Positions 49,563 through 59,600 of a stretch of 64,000 nt of DNA are shown piece after piece. The translations under genes and the position numbers were made by a program. The stretch's first letter is position 1. Every line of letters begins with the position of its first letter. The notes below the pieces were generated by a model that had not been told where the DNA came from, made no database searches, and saw only the letters and a program-made list of their open reading frames with translations. This stretch comes from Datnioides undecimradiatus (lineage: Eukaryota > Chordata > Actinopteri > Lobotiformes > Datnioididae): assembly GCA_008933995.1 (NCBI GenBank), contig WARS01000029.1, forward strand, positions 17,669,131 to 17,733,130, written 5' to 3'.

Positions 49563-52347
49563 ACTGAGCACATTCTTGTTTGTGTGGTATACTTGGAAGC
49601 CAGCAGCAGTAGGCCAGCGGTGAAATCAGACTGTCTGCATCCCCTTCTACTGTAATTTTCCTTAAATAGCAGTGATGTCATGTAAGCAGTAGCGTGCTGC
49701 TGGCGGCTGTGGGCAGCAGTGATCCACAGTGTCCTGGCCATGTTTGTCTAGTAAGACTATGCTGTTGGGGCTGCTGGTGGAGGGCCAGGCATGGGGCCGG
49801 CGGTGGCTGATGATAATAGAGGGGAAGTGGATGTGGTGGGTTTAATCACACACTCAGAGGGTAGAACACAAAGTCTCTACATCTGACTGATGCTGCCACT
49901 CTGCCTGCCTCAGCTTTTACATGTCCCCTGTTTTCCATTTGACTTTCTTCACACTGCTACTATTGTGTTTGTACATGCCCACCCCAAAGAACATAATAGC
50001 TTTATTAGCTTAAACAATACACAACTGTGTAAACAAAACATTATTGGTTATTAATAAGCGTTCCTATCAAATCAAGCTAATTAAAAGCAGAAAATTGGCA
50101 GCATGCATGAATGCAATAATGACTAATATGTCACCAAAACAAACACCAATTAAACATACGGTCATTGATTGCTTTTCTTGGCCACTCGGGGGCAGCACAA
50201 CAAACTGCAGACGCAACATTAAGCTATTATCACCTTATAAAGCTGATATGACGCACGTATTAGCAAACAGATGCTTATTTGCACATCCAGCAGAAAAACA
50301 GAGCAACATTATCATTCGTTCATGGTCAGTTTTTCCACCTATTCAAATGTTGGTTCAATATTCACTCTTCTTTCAGCTCTGCTTTTGGTCTCCACCAATC
50401 CCTGGAGGAAACGTCTAAGCTTTCAGCTGCCAGATTCTCCCAAATGTTCTTGAACAAGTCGTTCACTTAGTCTATCTGCTGTTTGGCAGGAGTGTAATAC
50501 TATACCAATACACCTGTGTATTGTGATATTATGTTTTGTGAAACTGGCTCATTTGTAATAGTTTACAGGCAACGATTTGCAGCAGCGACTCATTTGTGAC
50601 ACCGAGATAGCAGTGAGATGTTACAGGGACCGAAAGACTCATGGACTGCCATGCCGGTTGGTTCTTAGCAGGCAACGCTTGGTTCCCTCAGGAGTCGGTG
50701 GAGACAAAACTGACCAGTCTGTAACTGCTGATTGTGTAAATAAGCAAATGTTTCCTATCAAGTTCCACCAGATCAGACACAGGGTGATGACATGTCAATG
50801 CTGAGTTCACAACTTGTTTCCACAGCCCCCAACTGACCATAAAGTTTCATAGAAAACATTAAATCCTGATTCTTGAGAAATGATAATATGTCCCAGTGGG
50901 TGAGTGTTACTGGAAATGTTTCTCTTCAGTTATCTGATTTTCTTTGTCTCCCTGCATATTTATTCAAAGCATCTGCATGTCTGTTTTCCCCAGCCTGTCT
51001 CTTTTTTCCTCTCTCTTGTCTGGAGATATTAAAGGTGTCTCATTAAACCACTTATATCTGTGTTTTTGTAACTTTTTCCTGTAAACCACTCGTTCGTGTT
51101 CCATCTCCTGCCTCACTTTTTTGTCTTTGTTTCTTTCCTTCTTTTTCTCTTCATCCCTCCTTCTGACAGCAATGCAAGGTTTCATGTGTCTTGTAGCTCA
51201 GACTCTTATTCATCACAGCCTGTTGAAGAGTCCACTGAGGAAACCAGTGTGGCTTTAAAAGCCAAGCCAGTGGTCTGGTCAAAGGGAACCACATGTGTTC
51301 CTAACAGCCCTCTATGGACACCCACACACACACACACACATACACACACACAAATACACACACGCACACACTCTTGGTTTGACACAGTCCAGATCACAGA
51401 GAAGAAGAGTTGTGGTTTTGGGCCGGTGAGGCTGAGGAGAGCTGCCACAGAGTGAGCTCAGGTGTTCTGCCCTGAGGTGAGCCACTCAAATGTTTGGAAG
51501 TAAATGTCACAGAAAGTTAGAACATTTCCTCCACATAACAATCAGACATTTTGTATGGAAGTTAATGCAAATTAGGAAAGTGTAAGTAACAGCAGCTGTG
51601 ACTTTTTGCCCTGGTGTGCAATCAAACAGTCACACTAGGATCTCACTTTGAGTTTCCTGGTGATTACTGACACTTAGAGGGACCAAAGGGCGCATCGACT
51701 TTTCTAGAGAACTTAATTGTGGTCTGCTGATACACAGTGTTGACTATTGAGTTGATGCACTCAAGTGGGGTTGGTTGAGGCCACAGTTTGATTTTATTTG
51801 ACTGAAGCTTTAAACCTTTAAACAGTGGTTCTGGGTTGGATGGTTTTATGCAGTAAACGACAGTAATTGTAAAAAAGAAAAATAAAAAATGCACGACTTG
51901 CAACCGCTGTTCAGTGTTCAGTGCCACCAGTTCAATGGTGCAAAGAAAACAGCATGACAGCATATCAAGCATAGATCCATTTCATAATAAAAACAGTAAA
52001 ATGGAATGACAACATACTGGAACAATGTCAGCTTTTAGTGTTGTATGACCACACAGATCTGGATAGTTTAATGGAAAGAGATGGATGGATGGACAGGGTT
52101 TATGAAGGAATTAAAAACATGGAATACGAGTTTGTCTTGTGCTGTGACCTGCAGTATGGTTGCAGGAAAACACCAAGCAAGCAATTTACATTGAGACAAA
52201 CAACACGGGATATCAGGGAAATAAGAAGGTTTGCAGACCTTTGTGATAGCAATGGCACATGCTTGTCCCCAAATCTCTATCAGCTGCTGTTGTCCAAACC
52301 TGTAGTCCTTCAGTAGCTCTGTCTCGATAGCTGCCGCTTCCCCTTTA
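39777..52347 (-). CDS. yjefn3: YjeF N-terminal domain protein 3 (AIBP-like), 5' end missing
   Basis: Five coding exons in transcript order: 52,239-52,347; 44,843-44,953; 41,287-41,400; 40,260-40,410; 39,777-39,973. All have GT-AG borders and consistent phases and encode 226 C-terminal residues. The product is a YjeF_N Rossmann-like domain, the fold of NAD(P)H-hydrate epimerase (NAXE). The helix [16 protein letters not shown], the core [46 protein letters not shown] and the DVPSGWDVE motif match YJEFN3 better than NAXE. In particular the phosphate-binding loop is DQNGSIG, not the NNGGDG of NAXE. YJEFN3 and NAXE are the AIBP family; in zebrafish a YJEFN3-type protein is linked to cholesterol efflux and blood-cell development. 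The exon with the start codon was not found. An alternative in-frame ATG at 52,374-52,376 lies in what reads as intron. Confidence 0.9.
40260..40410 (-). CDS. yjefn3: yjefn3 exon with conserved Asp
   Basis: Encodes [20 protein letters not shown] and IVSVDVPS; acceptor ctgttcag, donor CAG|GTAAGT. The Asp of VIDAMLG corresponds to the Asp conserved in the NAXE active site (VVDAIFG). Confidence 0.92.
40665..41085 (+). repeat. Interspersed teleost repeat, family B (copy 2)
   Basis: Shares with the copy at 15.57 kb the order of 'ggagaaatgcttat', 'gagaagattgg', 'cagccagcagccaattagctta', then extends through 'aaagctcactaattaac' to the end of the consensus. It lies in a yjefn3 intron, in the same + orientation. 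Confidence 0.65.
41287..41400 (-). CDS. yjefn3: yjefn3 exon [11 protein letters not shown]
   Basis: Acceptor tcacacag, donor GAG|GTCAGT; 38 codons, phase 0 at both ends. Near-identical in pattern to the EYEPTIFYPTR and [16 protein letters not shown] segments of mammalian YJEFN3. Confidence 0.93.
41826..41845. repeat. AAAT tetranucleotide repeat
   Basis: About five ATAA units in a yjefn3 intron; a similar shorter array is at 42,791-42,805. Confidence 0.85.
42235..42590 (+). repeat. Interspersed teleost repeat, family A (copy 2)
   Basis: Carries 'taataactttggtcattcc', 'atgacattcccatcagtctcag', 'acaatgctaacatgctaaac' and 'gcctcacaga' in the same order as the 4.83 kb copy. Lies in a yjefn3 intron. 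Ends approximate. Confidence 0.65.
43713..43749. repeat. GT microsatellite
   Basis: About 18 uninterrupted GT units in a yjefn3 intron. Confidence 0.95.
44843..44953 (-). CDS. yjefn3: yjefn3 exon with altered phosphate loop
   Basis: Acceptor ctccaccag, donor TTT|GTAAGT; 37 codons, phase 0 at both ends. Contains [20 protein letters not shown]. The glycine-rich NNGGDG of the epimerase NAXE is replaced by QNGSIG. Confidence 0.93.
46090..46340. repeat. AT-rich MITE-like segment
   Basis: Dense in TAATTACTACATAATTA-like phrases and short inverted repeats, typical of non-autonomous DNA element debris in fish. No terminal inverted repeats were delimited. Confidence 0.35.
49530..49561. repeat. GT microsatellite
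   Basis: About 15 GT units, uninterrupted, in the large yjefn3 intron. It explains the long His-Thr containing frame on the other strand. Confidence 0.95.
51322..51371. repeat. Interrupted CA microsatellite
   Basis: CA repeats with single T, AA and G interruptions. Confidence 0.9.
52239..52347 (-). CDS. yjefn3: yjefn3 first recognised exon
   Basis: Acceptor gtgtctgacag, donor AAAG|GTCTGC; 109 nt, starting with the third base of a codon. Encodes [20 protein letters not shown] and [12 protein letters not shown], the N-terminal helix of the YjeF_N domain. Confidence 0.92.
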
Positions 52348-55300
52348 CTGTCAGACACAGAACAACAGAACAACATATAGTTATTAAGAGAAGTATCATC
52401 ATTATTACTGTCATCATCACCAACATAAAAACATCCTAATCACTGCAAGTGTAGTCCTGTAGGGAGAAAATCATGTTGTCGGTGGTATGCAAGAAATACT
52501 CTGAGCCTCATTGAAACACACATCATTTTTACATAATTTATAGTTTAGCCCACCAGCAGATATTCTCTGATTTTAATATCTCTGTGACTTCAAATGCCTG
52601 AATGTGCTGTACAAAGACAGCACTGACAACAGGCCAGCTCCAGATACAACAGGCATTTACAAGGCAGCATTTGGTTTTGACAGGACAGAAATTACAAGTA
52701 ACTGAGTAGCTGTAGGAACAACACGGTGACCCATAACAAACTAAAAAGGTATTTACAACACAGCTAAATTAGTCCGCTTACATGCTTAAGTGGTTGTCAC
52801 ATGTCTGCTTAACTGAGCAAGGGTGGCTATGAGCCTCCAATGGGTTTTTAAGACTTTCTAAGTGTCAGTGTCTACTTATAACAAACCTTTAACAGCTTCT
52901 GAGAAACGCAGTCATGGAACTCATAACTTACACATCAGTGAAGAACTGACCTGTGGCCTTTACAGTGTGGGTCTCACATGCCAGACTCTGTTTGTGTGAA
53001 CGTGAACACAACCTGGCGTCAATTTGTTTTCTGCATTGGTTATTATATTTGCAATCTAATGTCATTTGTCCTGAACCGCTTTCTCTGGCTGCTCTCTGCA
53101 TGGTGACAGTGTGACTAACGCTGCTGTGTTGAAGCCTGCTGCTGCTGCTGCTGCTGCTGCTTTTAGCTCGGAGGTGTGTTTATGTGTGTGTGTGTGAGAG
53201 AGACAAATGGTGGTGTCAGGACAGCACAGCAGTGGGCAGGTGGTGTGGACAAAGTCACAGTGCTGTCACCTGTGTTTAAGAATATGAAGAAAAGAAGCAG
53301 GCCAAGTGAAAATCATTTGAGTCTGCCTTCTTCACTGGGTATCCGATTCTGCAACGTCAAACACATCTCTTTTACTCTACAGACACCTGGTGGTCCTCCT
53401 CAGAACTGCAACTTAACAAGAAAATGTGAATGATGACACAATTACTTTTAGGTAGAAACAAGGCCAGGTATTCACTTTCGGTTCCAAGTGGCGGTACTTT
53501 TAAACCTCCTGGGGTGATGTTAGAAACATCTCTGCCATTGGGAATAAGAGGTAAAGAGTTGTGTGATTCAGTATTTTTGTATGCCCTAATAAAAATCATT
53601 TATCAAACCACTGCGGACCAATAAGAACACATGGGGGGGAGGGTCAATGCAGAAAATCAGTGTTGTATTTCTAATAAGCACTGACATGACAGGATCACTT
53701 TTGTTTGTACAAAAACAACTGAAGATTTTTGCAGGAAGCAACTGTAACACACCAGACACCACCACGTACAACGGTTTTGTATTAGTGGACATTTAGACGT
53801 GCATACAAATGAAAAGAAGAGGGATAATCTTTAGAGTATTCAAATACTCAATCACCATTGTTACTGTAATGGAAGGGTTTTGCTCTTTTATACAGTAATA
53901 ATGCGGTGTTATTACAATGCCTTGCAATTGCTTTACCCATTTTCCAAGAAGAAACATAAACGCCACTTCTATTATTGTTCTTTTTATGCTGGACAATTGC
54001 AGTGAAGGACTACATCTAAAAGTCTCTGTGTCCTTGTGTGTGTCCTTGTGTGCGTGCGCGTGTGTGCGCAAGGGTGTATGTATGTGAGGGAGAAAGATGT
54101 GCACACATCCATTCATCCTGTCTTGTATCCTCTATTCTCTGTGCTGACAGTGTGATTAATGCTAAGCCTGCTTGTTGTTCCTTTTAGGTTCTTTTAAGAC
54201 ACAGCAGTGTGTGCGCATGTGTGTATGTCCGTGTGTGTGTTTGTGTGGCAGCGTAGTCAGCGTAGCCAAGTGGGGTTTCTGGCATTTACCTGTGCCAGTG
54301 GAGCGGCAGCAGCTGTCACCCACAGCTCACCTCAGGGATGTTTCCTGAGTCACTGTGACAAGTTGATCTTTGGAAAGTTCACGTCGGTCCACAGGGTTTG
54401 CTCTGTGCTTGCTGCACCCAGCAGCACCGGAGCTTCTTTGAGAGTTTTTATTGAGCTGAATTGATTCTACAAGAGGATGAACTATTTACTTTGTTGCCTT
54501 TAAGACAGCCATGGGAAGTCTTATTTTCGTATGGCAAAAAAATCCATATCTCTGGTGCTCCCATTGGTTGGTGGAGAACTCTGTGCAAAGGGCTGAAACC
54601 AGCACAGTAACAGCGCTACTGCAGCTGAACAGGCAGTCAGTATTGATCCTTAACATTACGTGTGACAGAACAAAGTGTTGTGGGTGTACACCTCTCAACA
54701 GCTGCCGGTGTTAGCCAGGAAGCTCAACCACAAGGGAGCAGCACACAGTGTTCAAGACAGATGGCTGTTTCATGCCACGAAATGCATGTCCTTTCAATTA
54801 TCAGCCTCTATCATGCTTATTATTATTCTTAATTAATCATTTATTTACCTGAATCTACTGAAGTAGGTGGTAAACAGTCATTATTGCATTTTCTAGATGT
54901 GACCTTGGTGAAAGCCTCAACATCAAGTTGTGCCTGAGAGGAAAGCAGGTATGGAGATACAACCCTGCCCTTGACTCAAAAAAATACATGTGTGGGTGTG
55001 CTTGTGCAAGCATGTGGAGTGCAGCTGCAGAAGAAAACAAAACAAAACTGTGTATTATGAGTATGAGCTTCTGTTGCACCTGTAGCCCCAGCCATGCAGC
55101 AGCCAGCAGCATCCCCCCCCCCGAGAGAGAGTTGATTTCCCCATGCAAAGTGTAATGTGCTCCTGCGGTGAGTCACCTGCATTGCTGCTCTGCTCAACTG
55201 TGATCACAACCCGCTTAATGAGGCTGTTTACCTTACACACGAGATGAGGTAAAATGAAACTTTAATGGTCTGTGAGGGGAAATTGGGATACTGCAGTAGC

Positions 55301-55900
55301 AAGCCCTGGGGGCATACACAGCGGGGACAAAAATATGTATATATTTTAAGTTGGAGGAAGATAAAACATTAAAGTGTAATTTTCATCACATGAATAAATT
55401 ATAAAGTGTGGGTGAAAGCATAACAATTGGCAGAAAGTAGTGCATAAACATGCTATTTTTATCCTGTAATGCCAACCAATGATAAGCACTGGGGTACTGT
55501 ATATAGGGTGCAGCTGTGAAGCATCCTTGTATCATGAATACGCCACTGAAAATCAGAAGGGCTTTTCTAACACGGGAAGACTGAAATAGCCACATTTCCC
55601 ACCCCCTCTCTCTCTCAGTTTCTCTAATTTCAACCTTTCCAGCGTGATCTGCTGGTGAGATAAGGAACGTGATTAAAATAACTAAAAGTGAAAGACTGTA
55701 GTCGACATCTCTCCAACCTGATTTTTTACTTTCCAGAGGAGCTCTGTGTCGTCAGAGAAAATAGAGAAACATGTAGATAATGTTTGTTTAACAAAAATAC
55801 CAAAAATATACTTGTGGTATAGAACATTAAGAGCATATCAATATTAATATCAATGTAATATATTAAAAAACTTAAACACAAATAGTGCTTAAAATGATTT
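52348..55900. other. Region upstream of the first recognised yjefn3 exon
   Basis: The missing N-terminal exon of yjefn3 would be expected here or further right on the - strand, ending in phase 2. No frame with a suitable donor, start codon and similarity to the YJEFN3 N-terminus was found. A GT-rich simple repeat lies at about 54,205-54,246. Confidence 0.4.
53136..53160. repeat. CTG trinucleotide repeat
   Basis: Eight uninterrupted CTG units on the + strand, about 0.8 kb upstream of the first recognised yjefn3 exon. No coding frame is supported through it. Confidence 0.9.
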
Positions 55901-55909
55901 CCAGTTATG

Positions 55910-56110
55910 TTCTTAGCTTAAGCCAACGGCATGCAAAGAAAGGCAAACATTAGCTAACTCACTAAACTAAGGTAAAAACATATTGGTATCATACCTGCTG
56001 AAACTATATTGACATTGTCATAGTGAGCATGTTAGCATGCTAAGGTTAACAAGAGCTAATAGCACTAGTGGAAGAAAGCCTCACAGAGCTGCTAGCATTG
56101 CTGTACATCA
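55910..56110 (+). repeat. Interspersed teleost repeat, family A (copy 3, 3' part)
   Basis: Contains 'gtgagcatgttagcatgctaa' in part and 'gcctcacagagctgctagcat', the 3' section of the family seen at 4.83 and 42.2 kb. Confidence 0.65.
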
Positions 56111-56154
56111 GTCTTACTGTCGAACTGAACTGCTCCATGTCAAAGCAAGACATT

Positions 56155-56640
56155 ACAGTGGATATGAAAAGTCTACACACCCTTATGAAACTGCAGGTTT
56201 TTGAAATGTAAAAACACAAATAGCAACAGTGTAAATGTTAGCCTTGTTTCATCTTTACTTCGATATCATAACAATCTAAAATAGTCCTAATAATTATTAC
56301 CTACATTTTACTTTGACTTTTACTTTTTTCTAACATACATCTTCATGAATGCTTCAAATATTTAATCCAAATGTGAATCCAATATAAGCAAAGATGCTTT
56401 ATAACAAAGATTATGAATTTCAGGCTGTGACAGTGGTGTCAAAATGCATAAACCTTCTGATCTCACATGACTGAACTTGAACAAAGTTGATTTTCCCCTG
56501 ATTTGCCATGCCCAAACAATTTAATCTCTGTTTCTCATTGTGTTTTTTTTACAATTCAAATTATTAACAGTGGGACATTAAAGCACACAAGATTTATTTA
56601 TTCATCTGTTGTTGCTACAAAATGTTTCACCCTCCTCAGC
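56155..56640 (+). repeat. Probable DNA-transposon-derived repeat, family C
   Basis: Begins 'agtggatatgaaaagtctac' and 'acaccc...gcaggttttt', a phrase that I associate with a very abundant fish repeat. No transposase frame is present, so it is a non-autonomous or decayed copy. The right end is uncertain. Confidence 0.45.
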
Positions 56641-56649
56641 ACTAGGTTA

Positions 56650-59600
56650 CCTCATAAAACGTGGTTGCACAGCCCTGTTGCTACCTGCTCCAGATTTAGT
56701 CTTGTGTAAGAGGACACAGAGAATAAAAACACTGTGTTCATTAGGTCCACAGCGTCGCTCCCATTATCCATCCACCTTCCGCTCTATCAGACACTCAGCA
56801 GTTGTTAATGATACTCCAGGCTTTTTAAACACAAATAAAGTACCACGTCAAATAACATGTCAGTAAGAAGGAAACCACTCTTTTTATGTCTGTTTTGTCC
56901 TATTTACAGCACTAATCTGTGACATTTCCATGAAAATTACATCTATTTTGTTGCAGTCTATCGTAGTCAATAGAACACAGTGATGATTCAGCCCAAACAC
57001 AGCACTGCGAAGGCTTTTGTGTTTGCTTGCTGTTCTAGTACTTGGCCATTGTTGTGCAGAGCAGACCTGTGCACAACACAGTACAGTAAATGATGTGTTC
57101 TACATTTAAAATCTAAGAAAACATTTGTCTTCGTGCAAGAAACACTTAATTCAAGCCACCATCTCGCAGGAAAACAGCTTATACTGTTTAAAGATCACAA
57201 ATATATACAACATACCTATAGGCTGACAGTATATGTACATATTATTAACCTTCTTATATAATACACAACATGCATGTACACAGCATGCACAAGATAACAT
57301 TTACTATAAAGACAGCTGCAAGTGTGATGTACGAAGTTTCTATGAATTGCAGAGCAGTAAGAGGAGGGGCGAGTTGGATTGTGTGGGTGGATGCATTGTT
57401 GTATGTTTTTTCTGTCTTCTTCATTTTTTGTGTCTGCAGTTACCCTTCAGCTGTATTATTAAGATTAAAAGGATGGTCTCAGATTTAAACAAAAAGCAAA
57501 AAAAACTCACTCATAATAGCCACTTGTGGCAGAAATACATTGGCTGTGGTTATGTTTCCAAGATGTTCAGTGGTAACAAAGTGCAGCTCCACTGTTTTGT
57601 CCTTTGAGCTCCAACTTTACTGATGTGGTTTTATCATTCACCCCAGTTTACCTGTTTCCTTTTTCACCCTCTATCTTCCTCTCTCGCCCTCTTACTCCGC
57701 CACACTCTGTCTCTCCCTATCGCAGCTGCTCTGATGAAGGTTTGCACTTCACTGAACCAGAGTGATGGCAGATGGGGGGGTGACAACAAGTGACACACAG
57801 GCAGAGAGAAAACAGAGACTAGGAGAGCACATGGGAGATGACGCCCCCTGGTTGATTTAATCTGTTCTGTTTTGTATATAAACACACAGGTTTTTAACCT
57901 GGGGAATGCCTTGAGAGGCAAATAAAGCTTTATTTCATTATCATTTTAAGCTTCACTTACATCATTACCCTGAAGGTAACCTCATTATGGACACCGACCA
58001 TAGTTTTGGTCATGGTTTTGACATTGTACTGATGGACAGTCATGCTTAAGTCCCACACAGCATTATAACACAGCTCCTCCCATACCTAGTGCCATTAAAA
58101 CAAGATTATCAGTGGGCTCTCCCAGGCGTGTGCATCTAATTTTACACGTGTCATCTCAGGACACCTTTCATCATCAGTCACACCTCCTGGAGGGTGCCTC
58201 CAGGAATTCCTGCAGCATCCAGCTATGAGACTGTGTAAAGAGGAAAAGTCGAGGGGATGGAGGGCAGCAGACAAATCCAGGATAGTTCCAATTCAGAGAA
58301 CAGAGATCTGTCTTGTCATTGATGGTAAGCATTATAATGAAGTGGAAAAATTACTTTGGAGAGGCAGGACTGGGAATACCCACAGAGACGGACACATCAG
58401 GGGAGGATTTTCTGACAAGAAACGCGTGCACTGACAAGAGCGTGCACTATTTTTGGCTGCAAAAGAAAAACAATGCAATGACTCAAACAAAACAAAATGC
58501 GAATCAGGTCGTTGCATAAGCATAACTCAAATGAAAAACCAGTACCCTATAGTACATGAGATTATGTCTGAGCGTGTGGGTGGGTATGCATGCGTTTTGC
58601 CCAGACTATCTGAGTATACAGCATATGCAGCTTGGATAATGAGATTCGTGAAGCAAACATTTTGTAGCTGAAGTTACTAAAGTCCTGGAATAATTAGTTT
58701 AATCGCATTGTAGCCAGTCAAAATCACAGGCTAGCATGACTTGTATCATGGTGTTTACAGCATCTGTCTGCATTCAAACTCACATTGGTGGTTTTCTGAA
58801 GGTATAAAGATATGTATTACGTTTCCCTAATAATAATTTGATGCAGGACACAAGGATCAGGTGCCGCAGCAATGGGAGTGTCTCATAAACAGCCTCAGCT
58901 GGCAGACAGGAGATGGCCTTGTGCCTCCATATGGTCCCATTCTAACTGCCCAGCGTGAGCCCCTTCATGCTGCTCAATTCTTATCAAATCAGGATGGCAT
59001 GATTCACTTTGTTTCAAGTCTCCTTGGGCAATAATTTAGGACTGGCTCTATGTAATGAGTGTATGTGTTTGTGTGCGTGCAAGAGAGAGAGATAGACAGA
59101 GACACGGTCACATCCATATGACTGTCTCCAGTAGCATCATTCTTTCAAATCAAGCTTAATCAGTTTAGCCGTCCGCTCATGTTCCTCATATCCGGTATGA
59201 CGAGACAGACATTCTTTAGATAATCCCAATCAGTGGCTCCCGCATTTTGCTCACATCATTTAATCCCCCAGAAGCCAGAGCCCTGTCGGCATAGAAAAGT
59301 CGAACATGGATCATGTTTACCTGAAGCCACAGGTGGTGGCGGGCTCATTTCTGTGTTATATATTTCCTCTGAGTGTGTGTGCTCTTGTGAGCTAAAATTG
59401 TCCGTCCATGAATCAGGTCCACTTATCTTTCATTTTTAGATGTCCTGTGTGAAGAGGAGAAGGACTTTTATCAGATAGAGGAGCACCCACACATCCCCTA
59501 ACACACACCCACAGACACAGATGTTTTGAAGCATATTACTTGCACAAGACGTAGATGAACGAGGGCATGCTCACATGCCCACAGGTTACATCATCCAATG

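Larger units (their letters stand above)
44954..52238 (-). other. Large yjefn3 intron (about 7.3 kb)
   Basis: Separates the helix exon from the phosphate-loop exon. Contains GT/CA microsatellites (49,530-49,561 and about 51,322-51,371) and a MITE-like AT-rich segment at about 46,090-46,340. A GC-richer, non-repetitive block at about 45,150-45,460 is open on both strands but has no recognisable motif. No nested gene is supported. Confidence 0.6.

Noticed and set aside
49199-49741. 180-codon frame on the - strand
   Set aside because: It runs straight through a GT/CA microsatellite (His-Thr repeat), has no recognisable domain and lies in a yjefn3 intron; the length is explained by the repeat lacking stop codons.
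53136-53160. Possible polyglutamine or polyleucine coding tract
   Set aside because: The CTG repeat has no supported frame or exon borders around it.
54855-55240. Overlapping - strand frames as the missing yjefn3 first exon
   Set aside because: No similarity to the YJEFN3 N-terminus and no donor in the required phase 2 was seen.
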